This document shows, in pieces, positions 1-7,305 of a stretch of 64,000 nt of DNA. The DNA lies in contig NZ_FXUE01000002.1 of the NCBI RefSeq assembly GCF_900182935.1, positions 744,001-808,000 of the forward strand, in the 5' to 3' direction. How positions within the stretch are numbered: the first letter of the stretch is position 1; each line of letters begins with the position of its first letter. The position numbers and the translations under genes were made by a program. The notes under the pieces are model-generated. The model worked only from the letters and a program-made list of their open reading frames with translations. It made no database searches and was not told the origin of the DNA. Origin of the DNA: Fibrobacter sp. UWB10 (GTDB taxonomy: Bacteria > Fibrobacterota > Fibrobacteria > Fibrobacterales > Fibrobacteraceae).

Positions 1-245
1 TGCCACACAGCCGAAATTTCGATACCGGGAATGATTTCGAGACCGATTTCCTTGGCCGGTTCGACGGCCAGGTTGTAGCTATCCAAGTTGTCGTGGTCAG
101 TAATTGAAATGCAACGCAACCCTTTGCGCTTGCAAAGGGTGAGCAGTTCTTCGACCGAGAGGTTTCCATCCGAAAGCTTGGTGTGCATGTGGAGGTCCGC
201 ATACCCGCCGTTTTCGGTGATGATTGTGGGAAACCCCTTTTGCAT
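1..245 (-). CDS. PHP-domain phosphoesterase, 5' part only
   Basis: The window holds only the first 81 codons of this gene; it runs off the left edge. The visible part reads ...YADLHMHTKLSDG... then SITDHDNLDSYNLA and IIPGIEIS, which are the metal-binding HxH, TDHD and GxE motifs of the PHP (polymerase and histidinol phosphatase) superfamily. Such stand-alone proteins are usually metal-dependent nucleotide or phosphate-ester hydrolases (YciV/RNase AM-like or nucleoside 3',5'-bisphosphate phosphatase); the exact substrate cannot be told from this fragment. The start ATG at 245 overlaps the stop of the upstream gene by one base (TAATG), so the two genes are probably translationally coupled. Confidence 0.8.
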   Translation of the reverse strand, partial: MQKGFPTIITENGGYADLHMHTKLSDGNLSVEELLTLCKRKGLRCISITDHDNLDSYNLAVEPAKEIGLEIIPGIEISAVW

Positions 246-793
246 TACTTGACCCCGTAGTACTGACTAATCAGGGCGGCTTCGCTCATTTTGTTGGGGC
301 GCAGACACACGTTCAGGAACGGGAAGCAGTGTTCTTCTGTAAACCCGATGCGGCAGTTTGCGTTGCTTGTCTTGGCCAGGTAAAGGGTTGGCCAGAATAC
401 TTCGCCAAGGTAAATGCACACTGTCGGGCCGAAGTCTTTGATCTGGTATTGCAATTCTTCGAATGCGGCTTCGCCGAAGCGACATTCGAGGTCGGAATAG
501 TAGATTGCTTTTGCGTGCTTGGCAGAAACCAAAACTTGCTGCGATTCGTGTGCGCAAATGAGGGCGTTCTTGAAGAACGATTCGGGCATGGCATGCATAA
601 ATGCCGCCGATTTATCAAGATCGTGCGCAAGGAATATGAGAGTCTTGGGGTTGCCCTGAAGCGATGCCGGAAAATCGAATTCACCGGATTCTTCACCAGC
701 TTGTTTCAAAAACCAGCGATACAGCTTTTCTGGGCTGTAGAAACGCTTGAAAAAATAACGTAGACGACTTGCAAAATATGGCGATGGTTTCAC
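245..793 (-). CDS. conserved hypothetical protein, coupled to PHP gene
   Basis: A 182-residue soluble protein with no signal peptide. I do not recognise the family. It has a basic N-terminus (residues 1-35), then an alternating strand/helix pattern (TLIFLAHDLD, FFKNALICAHE, PTVCIYLGEVFW), which suggests a Rossmann-like fold; the general look recalls small glycosyltransferase-9-like or DUF6913-type proteins, but this is only an impression. The start is a GTG at 793, chosen because a TATATT -10 box ends exactly 6 nt upstream, the layout seen at many genes here. It forms a two-gene operon with the PHP gene (TAATG overlap) and is divergent from rnhA, only 25 bp away. Confidence 0.6.
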   Translation of the reverse strand: MKPSPYFASRLRYFFKRFYSPEKLYRWFLKQAGEESGEFDFPASLQGNPKTLIFLAHDLDKSAAFMHAMPESFFKNALICAHESQQVLVSAKHAKAIYYSDLECRFGEAAFEELQYQIKDFGPTVCIYLGEVFWPTLYLAKTSNANCRIGFTEEHCFPFLNVCLRPNKMSEAALISQYYGVK

Positions 794-818
794 ACGAAAA
801 ATATACTAATTTTGGGCT
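794..818. promoter_or_regulatory. 25-bp divergent leaderless promoter pair
   Basis: The whole gap between two divergent start codons (GTG at 793 on minus, ATG at 819 on plus) is 25 bp. On the minus strand TATATT lies at 805-800, 6 nt from the GTG. On the plus strand TAATTT lies at 807-812, 6 nt from the ATG. Any -35 contacts must fall inside the opposite gene. Both transcripts are inferred to begin at or next to their start codons. Confidence 0.55.
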
Positions 819-1403
819 ATGCCTAAACAGAAATATTATGCGATAAAGACCCCGAATGAAAGCAAAATTGTCATGACTTGGGCCGAATGCGAAAAATTGA
901 CCCATGGAGTCAAGGGCGTACTTTTTAAGTCGTTCGGTTCGCGTGCCGAGGCCGAAGCCTGGATTTCTGGAATGGAAGCCCCTGTACCCGATGGAATTCG
1001 CGTGTTTGTGGATGGCTCTTTTTCGCCAGATTTCCCGAAATCGGGCTGGGCATTCGTGGTGACTGAAAACGATGTCGAAATCGCCCGCGGTTCTGGCATT
1101 ACCGCTTTCGATGCTGAAAGCCGCAATATCGACGGCGAAGTGATGGCGTCCTTCCAGGCGATGCGCTGGCTCGATTCTAATGATAAGACGGGTACGATTT
1201 GCCACGACTACGAGGGCATTGCCCGTTGGGCTAAGGGTGAATGGCAAGCGAAAAGCAATATTGCCAAGCGCTATGTGGCGGCAGCTCAGCCTTACTTGCA
1301 CCGAGTGAGTTTTGAAAAGGTCGAAGCGCATACCGGTGTCAAGTGGAATGAGCTTGTAGACAAACTAGCGAAAGAAGCGATTGCCCGCGCAAAGAAGAAA
1401 TAA
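819..1403 (+). CDS. rnhA: Ribonuclease HI with N-terminal viroplasmin domain
   Basis: Cleaves the RNA strand of RNA-DNA hybrids (R-loops, Okazaki primers). Residues 1-50 (KYYAIKTPNESKIVMTWAEC...SRAEAEAWI) form the caulimovirus viroplasmin / RNase H1 hybrid-binding domain, as in eukaryotic RNase H1 and some bacterial enzymes. The catalytic domain follows from residue 60, with the DEDD residues D65 (FVDGSF), E107 (DGEVMA), D130 (CHDYEG) and D181 (LVDKLA) all present. The length of 194 residues is normal for this two-domain form. No SD is visible; the -10-like TAATTT sits 6 nt before the ATG. The gene converges on the U32 gene. Confidence 0.93.
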   Translation: MPKQKYYAIKTPNESKIVMTWAECEKLTHGVKGVLFKSFGSRAEAEAWISGMEAPVPDGIRVFVDGSFSPDFPKSGWAFVVTENDVEIARGSGITAFDAESRNIDGEVMASFQAMRWLDSNDKTGTICHDYEGIARWAKGEWQAKSNIAKRYVAAAQPYLHRVSFEKVEAHTGVKWNELVDKLAKEAIARAKKK

Positions 1404-1574
1404 TTTTTTTACGAACTTTTGCAATCGGTTGATTGCACGATTTTAAAATACATAGCCTACATTTGTTTCCGCCGGCGAAAGTCGGCGGTTTGTCGTTCAA
1501 CGACGGCGAACATTCAGTTGGGGAGTCCCGCCAATTCTAGGCGCGGCGGGGCTTCTTTTGAAGGCGTAAGAACA
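1404..1574. other. convergent intergenic region with three hairpins
   Basis: Between rnhA and the U32 gene lie a TACATTTG -10-like box (about 1459) and three stem-loops: CCGCCG/CGGCGG at 1469-1488, GTCGT/ACGAC at 1492-1504, and AGTCCCGCC/GGCGGGGCT at 1524-1553 followed by TCTTTTG. The last can act as the rnhA terminator. The three together could also be a small RNA of about 90-100 nt starting near 1465. It does not match the SRP, 6S, tmRNA or RNase P RNA signatures I know. Confidence 0.4.
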
Positions 1575-4139
1575 TTACTTCTTGCGGTCTTGCCAGGTGC
1601 TTTCGTTAAAGAGCTGGCCTTCGGAAAGACCGTATTTTTCTTGGATGCCCGCTTCACGGATAGCATCTTCGATAGAAATTTTGCCCTGGATAGCCTGCGT
1701 GTAAATGAGCACCTTGCGGCGCACTGTTTCGGCGTCTTCGGTGAGCATTTCGAGGCGGAAGTGATTCACGCCTGCGGTGCGGAGTCGCGGCAAAAGTTTG
1801 AGGGCCGATTGCGGCTTGCCCACAAAGAGCGTGTTGCGGCATTCGGCATCGCTCTGCAAAAAGTGGCGCTCGCCCTTGTGGTCCAAGATTTCGACCTTGT
1901 GCTTGGTGCAAATCTTGTCGCATTCGGGGAAGCGACGGCCTGTGGTAAGCGCACGGGCGAAGGCGCAGTATTCCGAATGGAAGGCGGGCATGTACTGGTG
2001 CAGCGTGAGTTCGAGGCGCTGTCCGTCGATGTTTTCGAGCAAATCAAAGAGCTGCGTGCTGTTGAGGTCCCAAGAGGGGTGGAGCGTCGAGAGGCCCTGC
2101 GAAAGGAGCCAGTCGTAGCTTGCGCTGTTGGCGGCGTTCAGGCTGTAGTCGCCTGTGAGCGGGATTTCACTTTCTTTAAGAATCGAGAGCGCCCCCAGAT
2201 TTCGCACCAGGGCAAAGTCCGGGCAAAGCCGCAGGATATTCTTGAGGTAATGGCTTTCGCCCGGCTTGTGGATGCGAAGCGTCGCCATGCCCGCCTTGAA
2301 TCCGAGTTCGCGGATTTGTTCCAGCGGGGTGTCGTATTTAACGCCCCAGTCGAAATCCATGATGACGTTTTCGATGGCGAGGCCTTCGAGGGCTGCGATT
2401 TGGTCCGGATTGCGGACAAGGACACTGATAATCGGGTGCGCGATTTCTTTGGCGGCAGGAGCACCGCTGCTAGCTGCGCCGGACTTGAACTTGACGTGAA
2501 TCTCGTTCAAGAAGGTTCTGCCGGCCTCAGCGCTCGGATTCAATGTCTTCCATTCGGTGCGCTTTTCATCGAGCTTTTCGATGGCGGCCTGGCGGAGCGT
2601 ACGGAGGATTTTTCCTGGAATGAATGCGCCGCGGTCCACTTGAATGTCCAAGTGCTTTAGCTGGTAGGCTGTGGCGCTCAGGCCCGAAAGTTCTTTTTGG
2701 GCAAGTTCGCGGAGCGCCTTGTCGGCATCGTTTCCTTTGTTGCGGGCTTCTTCGAGGGTAAAATCGGCCTCGACTTCGACGGCGTTTTTCGGCGTGTCGT
2801 AAACGGAAAGCTTGAGCGGGCCGCCGATTTTTCCTGAAAGCGTCATGTGTACCGGCAAGCGCGCGAGTTGTTCGCGGTCGGTAAAAGTCTTGCGCAGTTC
2901 GCGTTCAAGCGCGGGCGAGTCGTTGCGGTAAACTTGCATGCCCACCGCAATCTGGCGGGTGTCGAATTCACGCCCGAATTCAAGCTTCAAGAGCTTGGGG
3001 TCGCCGCGCTTTGCGTGCGGTAAATGAGTGACCTGCGCGGCGTACAAGCGGCTGCCAATGCTTATGCCGAGGGCTGCGTTTTCAAACAGAATGCCATCGC
3101 CTGGCTGCGGGTAGGTGGCGTTTTCGCCGGCATCGGAGATTGCACTGTCGAGACCGACAATGACTTGCCCGCGGTCTGTTTTCACGACTTGCCCGAGGAC
3201 CATACCATGGTGATTGCTGAACGTGCCATCCACCAGCTCTTGGTGGTTATCGCCATCGAGCCATCCGGTGTTGAGACCGCGGCTGAACAGCACTTCCAGG
3301 GGTTCCATGTCCTTGGTGTCAAGCGGAATCCGGTTCAATGCTTTGCGGTAGGCGCGGGATACGGCGGCTACGTATTCGGGGCTCTTGAGGCGACCTTCGA
3401 CTTTGAGCGAATTTACGCCGATTTCTTCGAGTTCGGGGAGCTTCGGGAGGGCGCACAGGTCGCGGGTGCTAAAGAGGTATTGGGCGTTGGTGTCGCGGTA
3501 TTCCTTACCGTCTACAAAAATGCGGTAGGGAAGTCGGCAACTTTGGGCGCACTGGCCGCGGTTGGCGCTACGACCGCCAAAGTTTTCGCTGGTTAGGCAC
3601 TGGCCCGAGTAGCTCACGCAAAGCGCCCCATGAATGAAAACTTCGAGTTCCAGGTCGGTGGCGGCTTTGATGGCGGCAATTTCCTTGACCGAAAGTTCGC
3701 GGGCGAGCACGGCGCGGTTGAATCCGATGGATTTCACTAGGTTCACGCCCTCGGCGCTAGCAAGCGTCATCTGCGTGCTGGCGTGGATTTCCTGGTTCGG
3801 GCAAATGGCGCGAATCAGGCGGGCAAGACCGATGTCCTGGATAATGAAGGCGTCGGGTTCAAGCGAAATGATTTTTTCGAGGAATTCAGGCAGTTCTTGC
3901 AGTTCGCGCTCAAAAACGAGCACGTTCATGGCCAAGAAGGTGCGCACTCCGTGAATGCGGGCGTAGCGTATCATGTCGCGGACATCGTCAAAGGTAAAGT
4001 CTTCGGTGCGGCCGCGGGCGTTCCAATGGGGGACTCCGAAATACACGGCGTCGGCCCCGTTGTTCACGGCGGCTTCGAGCATTTCGCGCGTGCCTACGGG
4101 CAGCAAGAGTTCCGGCGATGTCTGTGCGCTTGAATTCAT
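1575..4139 (-). CDS. Peptidase U32 family protein (RlhA/TrhP-like rRNA or tRNA hydroxylation)
   Basis: An 854-residue protein of the U32 family, long form. The family members studied in E. coli (RlhA, TrhP, UbiU/V) are not proteases but prephenate- or iron-sulfur-dependent hydroxylation factors for 23S rRNA cytidine, tRNA uridine or ubiquinone. The N-terminal region shows the family core (ELLLPVGTREMLEAAVNNGADAVYFG) and the signature region FIHGALCVSYSGQC...NRGQCAQSCRLPY, with four Cys that ligate an Fe-S cluster in studied members. The middle (about residues 290-560) is the DUF3656-like insertion, and the C-terminal half carries a second barrel-like part with another Cys group (EYC..., CDKIC, DAEC). 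The length and DUF3656 layout fit the RlhA branch best. A TATCTT box ends 7 nt before the ATG. Confidence 0.85.
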   Translation of the reverse strand: MNSSAQTSPELLLPVGTREMLEAAVNNGADAVYFGVPHWNARGRTEDFTFDDVRDMIRYARIHGVRTFLAMNVLVFERELQELPEFLEKIISLEPDAFIIQDIGLARLIRAICPNQEIHASTQMTLASAEGVNLVKSIGFNRAVLARELSVKEIAAIKAATDLELEVFIHGALCVSYSGQCLTSENFGGRSANRGQCAQSCRLPYRIFVDGKEYRDTNAQYLFSTRDLCALPKLPELEEIGVNSLKVEGRLKSPEYVAAVSRAYRKALNRIPLDTKDMEPLEVLFSRGLNTGWLDGDNHQELVDGTFSNHHGMVLGQVVKTDRGQVIVGLDSAISDAGENATYPQPGDGILFENAALGISIGSRLYAAQVTHLPHAKRGDPKLLKLEFGREFDTRQIAVGMQVYRNDSPALERELRKTFTDREQLARLPVHMTLSGKIGGPLKLSVYDTPKNAVEVEADFTLEEARNKGNDADKALRELAQKELSGLSATAYQLKHLDIQVDRGAFIPGKILRTLRQAAIEKLDEKRTEWKTLNPSAEAGRTFLNEIHVKFKSGAASSGAPAAKEIAHPIISVLVRNPDQIAALEGLAIENVIMDFDWGVKYDTPLEQIRELGFKAGMATLRIHKPGESHYLKNILRLCPDFALVRNLGALSILKESEIPLTGDYSLNAANSASYDWLLSQGLSTLHPSWDLNSTQLFDLLENIDGQRLELTLHQYMPAFHSEYCAFARALTTGRRFPECDKICTKHKVEILDHKGERHFLQSDAECRNTLFVGKPQSALKLLPRLRTAGVNHFRLEMLTEDAETVRRKVLIYTQAIQGKISIEDAIREAGIQEKYGLSEGQLFNESTWQDRKK

Positions 4140-4195
4140 GTGGCGAAAGATAGAAAATATTGGCTTTGTTCTTTTTTATTTTCTATATTCTACGC

Positions 4196-4420
4196 ATGAA
4201 CCGAAAGATTACTTTGTCTGCAATCCTGTTCGCCGTTTTGGCTGTTTTTTCGCTTTCTGCTTGTACCGACGAGGCGGCTGAGGCCGAAATGAACCGCTTG
4301 AAAGACGAAAATGCGGTGCTCCAGGGCCAGCTGGATTCGTTGCAGAAGAATCTGGATTCGCTGAACGCCTACAATGATTCGGTCAAAAAATCGCTCGAAA
4401 AGCTCGATATGCATCCTTAA
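4196..4420 (+). CDS. small Lpp-like coiled-coil lipoprotein
   Basis: A 74-residue protein with a lipoprotein signal peptide (MNRKITLSAIL... lipobox LSAC, Cys at about residue 22) followed by one long heptad-like helix (AEMNRLKDENAVLQGQLDSLQ...). In design it resembles Braun-type or OprI-type small lipoproteins, which tether or space the outer membrane; it lacks the C-terminal lysine used for peptidoglycan linkage, so a covalent link is not supported. The start is the ATG at 4196, because TATATT at 4184-4189 lies 6 nt upstream and an earlier in-frame ATG would bury the signal peptide. Single gene, followed by a terminator. Confidence 0.7.
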   Translation: MNRKITLSAILFAVLAVFSLSACTDEAAEAEMNRLKDENAVLQGQLDSLQKNLDSLNAYNDSVKKSLEKLDMHP

Positions 4421-4470
4421 ACCGCCACCGGCAGAGCGGTTTTGGGGATATTTCTTAACTGTCAATCCCC
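4419..4470 (+). terminator. two terminator-like hairpins after the small lipoprotein gene
   Basis: AAACCGC (4419-4425) pairs with GCGGTTT (4436-4442) and runs into Ts. Directly after it GGGGAT (4444-4449) pairs with ATCCCC (4465-4470). Confidence 0.6.
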
Positions 4471-4489
4471 AATTATTTAACAGTTTTGT

Positions 4490-4708
4490 TATATTTGCGC
4501 CCGTGGCTCACAATGGCCTTCTGCTGCGGCAGTGGCCCCTTAAATAGTTTCGCTGGCCCAATTTGCCCGAAACCTTATCGCCGTCAAGCCTCTCAGGAGG
4601 CGCTAGTAAGATGGCTTTAAGCACACACAAACACGAACCAGCCACACCGCCTGCGGGTTTATTTCCAGCCTGCACCTGCGGTCAACCCTTACTTATGAGG
4701 TGCCCCGA
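4490..4708 (+). ncRNA. structured RNA leader of unknown class
   Basis: A TATATT box at 4490-4495 predicts a transcript starting near 4502, about 205 nt before the next start codon. The stretch folds into successive hairpins: GGCC-TT-CTGC/GCAG-T-GGCC at 4515-4537, GTTTCG/CGAAAC at 4547-4573, GCCTC/GAGGC at 4588-4601, and TGGCT/AGCCA at 4612-4644, with further GC-rich pairing to 4681. I compared it by eye with SAM, TPP, cobalamin, c-di-GMP, glycine and guanidine riboswitches, and with SRP, 6S and tmRNA, and found no match. It may be a cis-regulatory leader or an independent ncRNA. Confidence 0.5.
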
Positions 4709-5350
4709 ATGGAATACATCGCACTCGCACTCTCACTCGTTGCAGTGATTCTGTGCATCGTTATCCTCTCGAAGGTTAACAAGCTCCTTACCATGCTTCG
4801 TACCCCGATTTTCAAGAAGCTCACCCCGGACATGAACTTGAAGCCGGCTTCCCGTCGCCCGATCAGCGCACAGGAAATGGCTCAGCGCGGTGAACGCAAG
4901 GAAAATCGCCAGAACAACAATGGCAAGGACCGTCCTGCTAAGGAAAATCGCGACAACCGCGCTGCCGACAAACAGCAGCAGCCCGCTCGCGACCGTAATG
5001 AACAACGTGATCGCAACAATCGTCGCGATCGTCGCGACCGCCGCGAAGGCCGCCGCGAACAGAACGTTGAAGCTCAGAACGTAGCTGCCGAAGCCCAGGC
5101 TCCCGCAGCTGCAGCTCCCGCCGTCGAAGCCGCCCCGGCCGCAGCTCCTGAAGCTCGCCGCCCGCTCGCTCCGCGTATTCCGGTTGAAACTCCGGCCGCT
5201 CCTGCCGTTGAAGCTCCGGTCGCTGCCCCTGCAGCACCTGCCGCTGAACCCGCAGTTGAAGCCGTCGAAACCACCTTCGATCCGTCCAAGGTCCGCTATG
5301 GCCGTCGCAACGTGATCAAGAAGGCTCCGGAACTCGCCGACGAAGACTAA
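4709..5350 (+). CDS. membrane-anchored Arg/Asn-rich and Ala/Pro-rich protein
   Basis: A 213-residue protein with one N-terminal membrane helix (MEYIALALSLVAVILCIVIL, residues 1-20), a short folded-looking stretch (residues 25-55), an Arg/Asn/Asp/Gln-rich region (about 60-125), an Ala/Pro/Glu-rich region (about 125-195) and a basic end (RYGRRNVIKKA). The charged middle is likely cytoplasmic and disordered; similar RD-repeat tails occur in RNA-binding proteins, so contact with RNA is possible but not shown. The ATG at 4709 was chosen for the SD GAGGTG about 8 nt upstream. It follows a long structured leader, which may regulate it. Family not recognised. Confidence 0.7.
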   Translation: MEYIALALSLVAVILCIVILSKVNKLLTMLRTPIFKKLTPDMNLKPASRRPISAQEMAQRGERKENRQNNNGKDRPAKENRDNRAADKQQQPARDRNEQRDRNNRRDRRDRREGRREQNVEAQNVAAEAQAPAAAAPAVEAAPAAAPEARRPLAPRIPVETPAAPAVEAPVAAPAAPAAEPAVEAVETTFDPSKVRYGRRNVIKKAPELADED

Positions 5351-5373
5351 TTGAGCACGCGTTTATAACGCTA

Positions 5374-5405
5374 AAAAATCCCTCGGTTCTTACCGAGGGA
5401 TTTTT
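5374..5405. terminator. bidirectional terminator
   Basis: AAAAATCCCTCGG (5374-5386) pairs with CCGAGGGATTTTT (5393-5405). It serves the plus-strand gene before it and can back up rpiA on the minus strand. Confidence 0.85.
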
Positions 5406-5414
5406 AATTTGTAT

Positions 5415-5438
5415 AAAAAATCCCCGCCGAAGCGGGGA
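5415..5438 (-). terminator. rpiA terminator
   Basis: Read on the minus strand, TCCCCGC-TTCG-GCGGGGA (5438-5421) is a stem with a stable UUCG loop followed by TTTTTT. Confidence 0.85.
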
Positions 5439-5464
5439 CAATACTTTTAACAGCCTACTGTCTA

Positions 5465-6154
5465 CTAAAATTCCACGAGGCCCTTGTCGGCGTCGGCGAG
5501 AATCACCTTGGTCGCCATGCCCACGAACAGCCCGTGACCGACGATTCCCACGATGTGTTCCAGGTCGCGGGCGAGCTTGTCGGCGTCTTCGATAATGCCG
5601 AACTTGGCGTCTGCAATCAGGTTGCCGCTGTCGCTAATCACCGGACCGTCCTTGCCGGGAGCGCCCATACGTACCTTCAAGTCGCCGCCGAGTTTCTTCA
5701 CTCGTTCGGTCACCACGGCGATTGCGCCCGGAATGATTTCCAGCGGTACTGCGAACTTTTCGCCGAGCTTGTTCACTTTTTTGCCGCTGTCCGCGATGAT
5801 CACGTAGTTATCCGTCATCGAGGCCACAATCTTTTCGAGCAGGTGGGCAGCGCCACGGCCCTTGATCAAATTGCGCTGGTCGTCAATTTCGTCGGCACCG
5901 TCAATCACCATGTCAAGATGGCTCACTTCGCCCATTTCCTTCAGCGGGATGCCGAGGCTACGGCACTGCAGCGTGGTGCTCCAGCTCGTGCTCACGCCAA
6001 CCACATGCAGGCCTTCTGTCTTGATACGCTCGGCAAGGCGGTTCACCATGTGAGCGGCGGTGCTACCCGTTCCAAGACCCACGGTCATGCCGTCCTTGAT
6101 CATATCTGCCGCGCGAACGCCTGCAGCCTTCTTGAGTTCGTCCATCGATGCCAT
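5465..6154 (-). CDS. rpiA: Ribose-5-phosphate isomerase A
   Basis: Interconverts ribose-5-phosphate and ribulose-5-phosphate in the pentose phosphate pathway. The 229-residue product has the family motifs near the N-terminus (GLGTGSTA, phosphate loop), DGADEID (catalytic Asp region) and KGRGAAHLLEKIVA. The start at 6154 makes a TAATG overlap with the slyD stop, the same coupling seen elsewhere here; an alternative ATG at 6163 would overlap slyD by 10 nt. It is the second gene of a slyD-rpiA operon and ends at a UUCG terminator. Confidence 0.95.
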   Translation of the reverse strand: MASMDELKKAAGVRAADMIKDGMTVGLGTGSTAAHMVNRLAERIKTEGLHVVGVSTSWSTTLQCRSLGIPLKEMGEVSHLDMVIDGADEIDDQRNLIKGRGAAHLLEKIVASMTDNYVIIADSGKKVNKLGEKFAVPLEIIPGAIAVVTERVKKLGGDLKVRMGAPGKDGPVISDSGNLIADAKFGIIEDADKLARDLEHIVGIVGHGLFVGMATKVILADADKGLVEF

Positions 6155-6783
6155 TAGCGCCATCTCCTGTTGTGGTTGTTGTCGTCAAAATCTTCGCCGT
6201 CGGCCCCGTCGAAGCCGTCGTCAAAATGGTCAAAATCATCTTCGCGGTCGGGGTAGCCGGTTTCGAGCTCGGTAAAACTCGGCTGCTCGATGGCGACCAC
6301 CGTCACGTCGAAAGTCAGGTCCTTTCCTGCAAAGGGGTGGTTCCCGTCCACGACCACGGTGTCCTTCTTAATTTCCTTAATCGTGTAAATGCCGTCGGAT
6401 TCGTCGTCATCGTCCAGATTCAGCCCATCCACGAACTCGTCCGCCGTCTCGGGCAGCTGGAATTCGCGCACGTCTTCGTCCATGTACATCTCGAGCTCCA
6501 TGCCGAGCCAAATTTCGCCCACTTCGCGGAGTTCGTCCTTCGGGACCTCCATCACCAAGTCGGGGCGGTAGGGGCCGTAGCCCTGTTCAAACGGAATATC
6601 GACAGTAAAACTTTCATTCAAGTGACGGCCTTCCAGCGCGTCTTCAAGCCCCGGAATAATATTGTTGAACCCGTGAATGTACACGAACGGGTAGCTCGCG
6701 GGCACTTCTTCGAGAATCTTTCCGGTGCGTTCCTTCAAGGAATAGGCAATGCTGACCTTCAGCTTGTCTTGAATAATTTCCAT
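6154..6783 (-). CDS. slyD: FKBP-type peptidyl-prolyl isomerase, SlyD-like
   Basis: A 209-residue cytoplasmic prolyl isomerase/chaperone. The FKBP part shows YSLKERTGKILEE and YIHGFNNIIPGLEDALEG (active-site loop), followed by the 'insert-in-flap' chaperone domain (FTVDIPFEQGYGPYRPDLVMEV...) and the return strand VDGNHPFAGKDLTFDVTVVAI, as in SlyD. The C-terminal tail (about residues 175-209) is Asp-rich with only two His, unlike the His/Cys-rich nickel-binding tail of E. coli SlyD, so a metallochaperone role is not supported. Upstream TATATT lies 9 nt before the ATG. First gene of the slyD-rpiA operon. Confidence 0.88.
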   Translation of the reverse strand: MEIIQDKLKVSIAYSLKERTGKILEEVPASYPFVYIHGFNNIIPGLEDALEGRHLNESFTVDIPFEQGYGPYRPDLVMEVPKDELREVGEIWLGMELEMYMDEDVREFQLPETADEFVDGLNLDDDDESDGIYTIKEIKKDTVVVDGNHPFAGKDLTFDVTVVAIEQPSFTELETGYPDREDDFDHFDDGFDGADGEDFDDNNHNRRWR

Positions 6784-7129
6784 ACGCGCCCAAATATAGT
6801 TAAAAATGGGGGGAAGTTTCCCCCTGCTTGCAGCCCCGGCTATAAATCAAGCAATGGCCTTCACGATGTTTTTACCCGCTCACTACCACGGAAAAACCCG
6901 TGAATCGTTTGCTTGCTAAAAACATTCGCTTCGGCCATTAGCATTTTTCGCCGGGTCTTCCAGCACCCCCTCTAACGGGCGCTCAGTCGCCGCGCCCGTA
7001 ACGCCCCGGCTTCTCTTCTCCCATCCCTGAAAAAACAGCGCTCTGGCTCAGCCTGCTCCGCACGCGGACACATTACGGCCTTCGGCCTTTACTGTCCGCT
7101 TAGCGGCCAGTCATTCGCCGTCGCTTTCT
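6784..7129. other. GC-rich intergenic stretch without a gene
   Basis: No frame with coding character and no SD-start pair was seen. It contains a compound hairpin, GCGGACA (7064-7070) with TGTCCGC (7093-7099) enclosing GGCC-TTC-GGCC (7077-7087), and other short inverted repeats. The style resembles the gaps at 27740-28159 and 62310-62470 next to other accessory genes. It lies directly downstream of the LEPR mini-ORF. Confidence 0.5.
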
Positions 7130-7225
7130 TTAGGCGTCCATCATCAGGCGCGGTTCAAGAGCTTCGATTTTGTAGTTCTTGCGGGTGGAATTTTTCTTGT
7201 TATTCTTGATGTTCTTCTTGGACAT
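7130..7225 (-). CDS. 31-residue mini-protein ending in a LEPR-type motif
   Basis: A short frame (31 codons plus TAA) starting MSKKNIKNNKKN and ending YKIEALEPRLMMDA-stop. The motif LEPR-x-(L/M)(L/M) after a basic N-terminus is the hallmark of the LEPR-XLL domain, normally found at the very N-terminus of giant repeat-rich surface proteins and followed by hundreds to thousands of residues. Here the frame stops right after the motif. The SD GGGAG lies 7 nt before the ATG, which argues for real translation. It sits 80 bp downstream of the FISUMP lipoprotein gene on the same strand. It could be a remnant of a lost giant gene or a stand-alone peptide; nothing recognisable continues downstream. Confidence 0.5.
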   Translation of the reverse strand: MSKKNIKNNKKNSTRKNYKIEALEPRLMMDA

Positions 7226-7238
7226 AATAACTCCCAAT

Positions 7239-7267
7239 GGCATTCCCCCCAGGAATGCCTATTTTTT
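7239..7267 (+). terminator. terminator-like hairpin before the LEPR mini-ORF
   Basis: GGCATTCC (7239-7246) pairs with GGAATGCC (7252-7259), and TATTTTTTT follows on the plus strand. No plus-strand gene precedes it, so on the minus strand it may instead be an upstream RNA structure next to the mini-ORF's SD. Confidence 0.5.
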
Positions 7268-7305
7268 TGTTTTTTATTTAAAATTTTACAGTTTGAAAGT
7301 AATGG

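Noticed and set aside
4502-4700. Possible SRP RNA, 6S RNA, tmRNA or RNase P RNA
   Set aside because: Signature sequences of these RNAs are absent and the length is wrong for tmRNA and RNase P RNA. Kept only as an unassigned structured leader.
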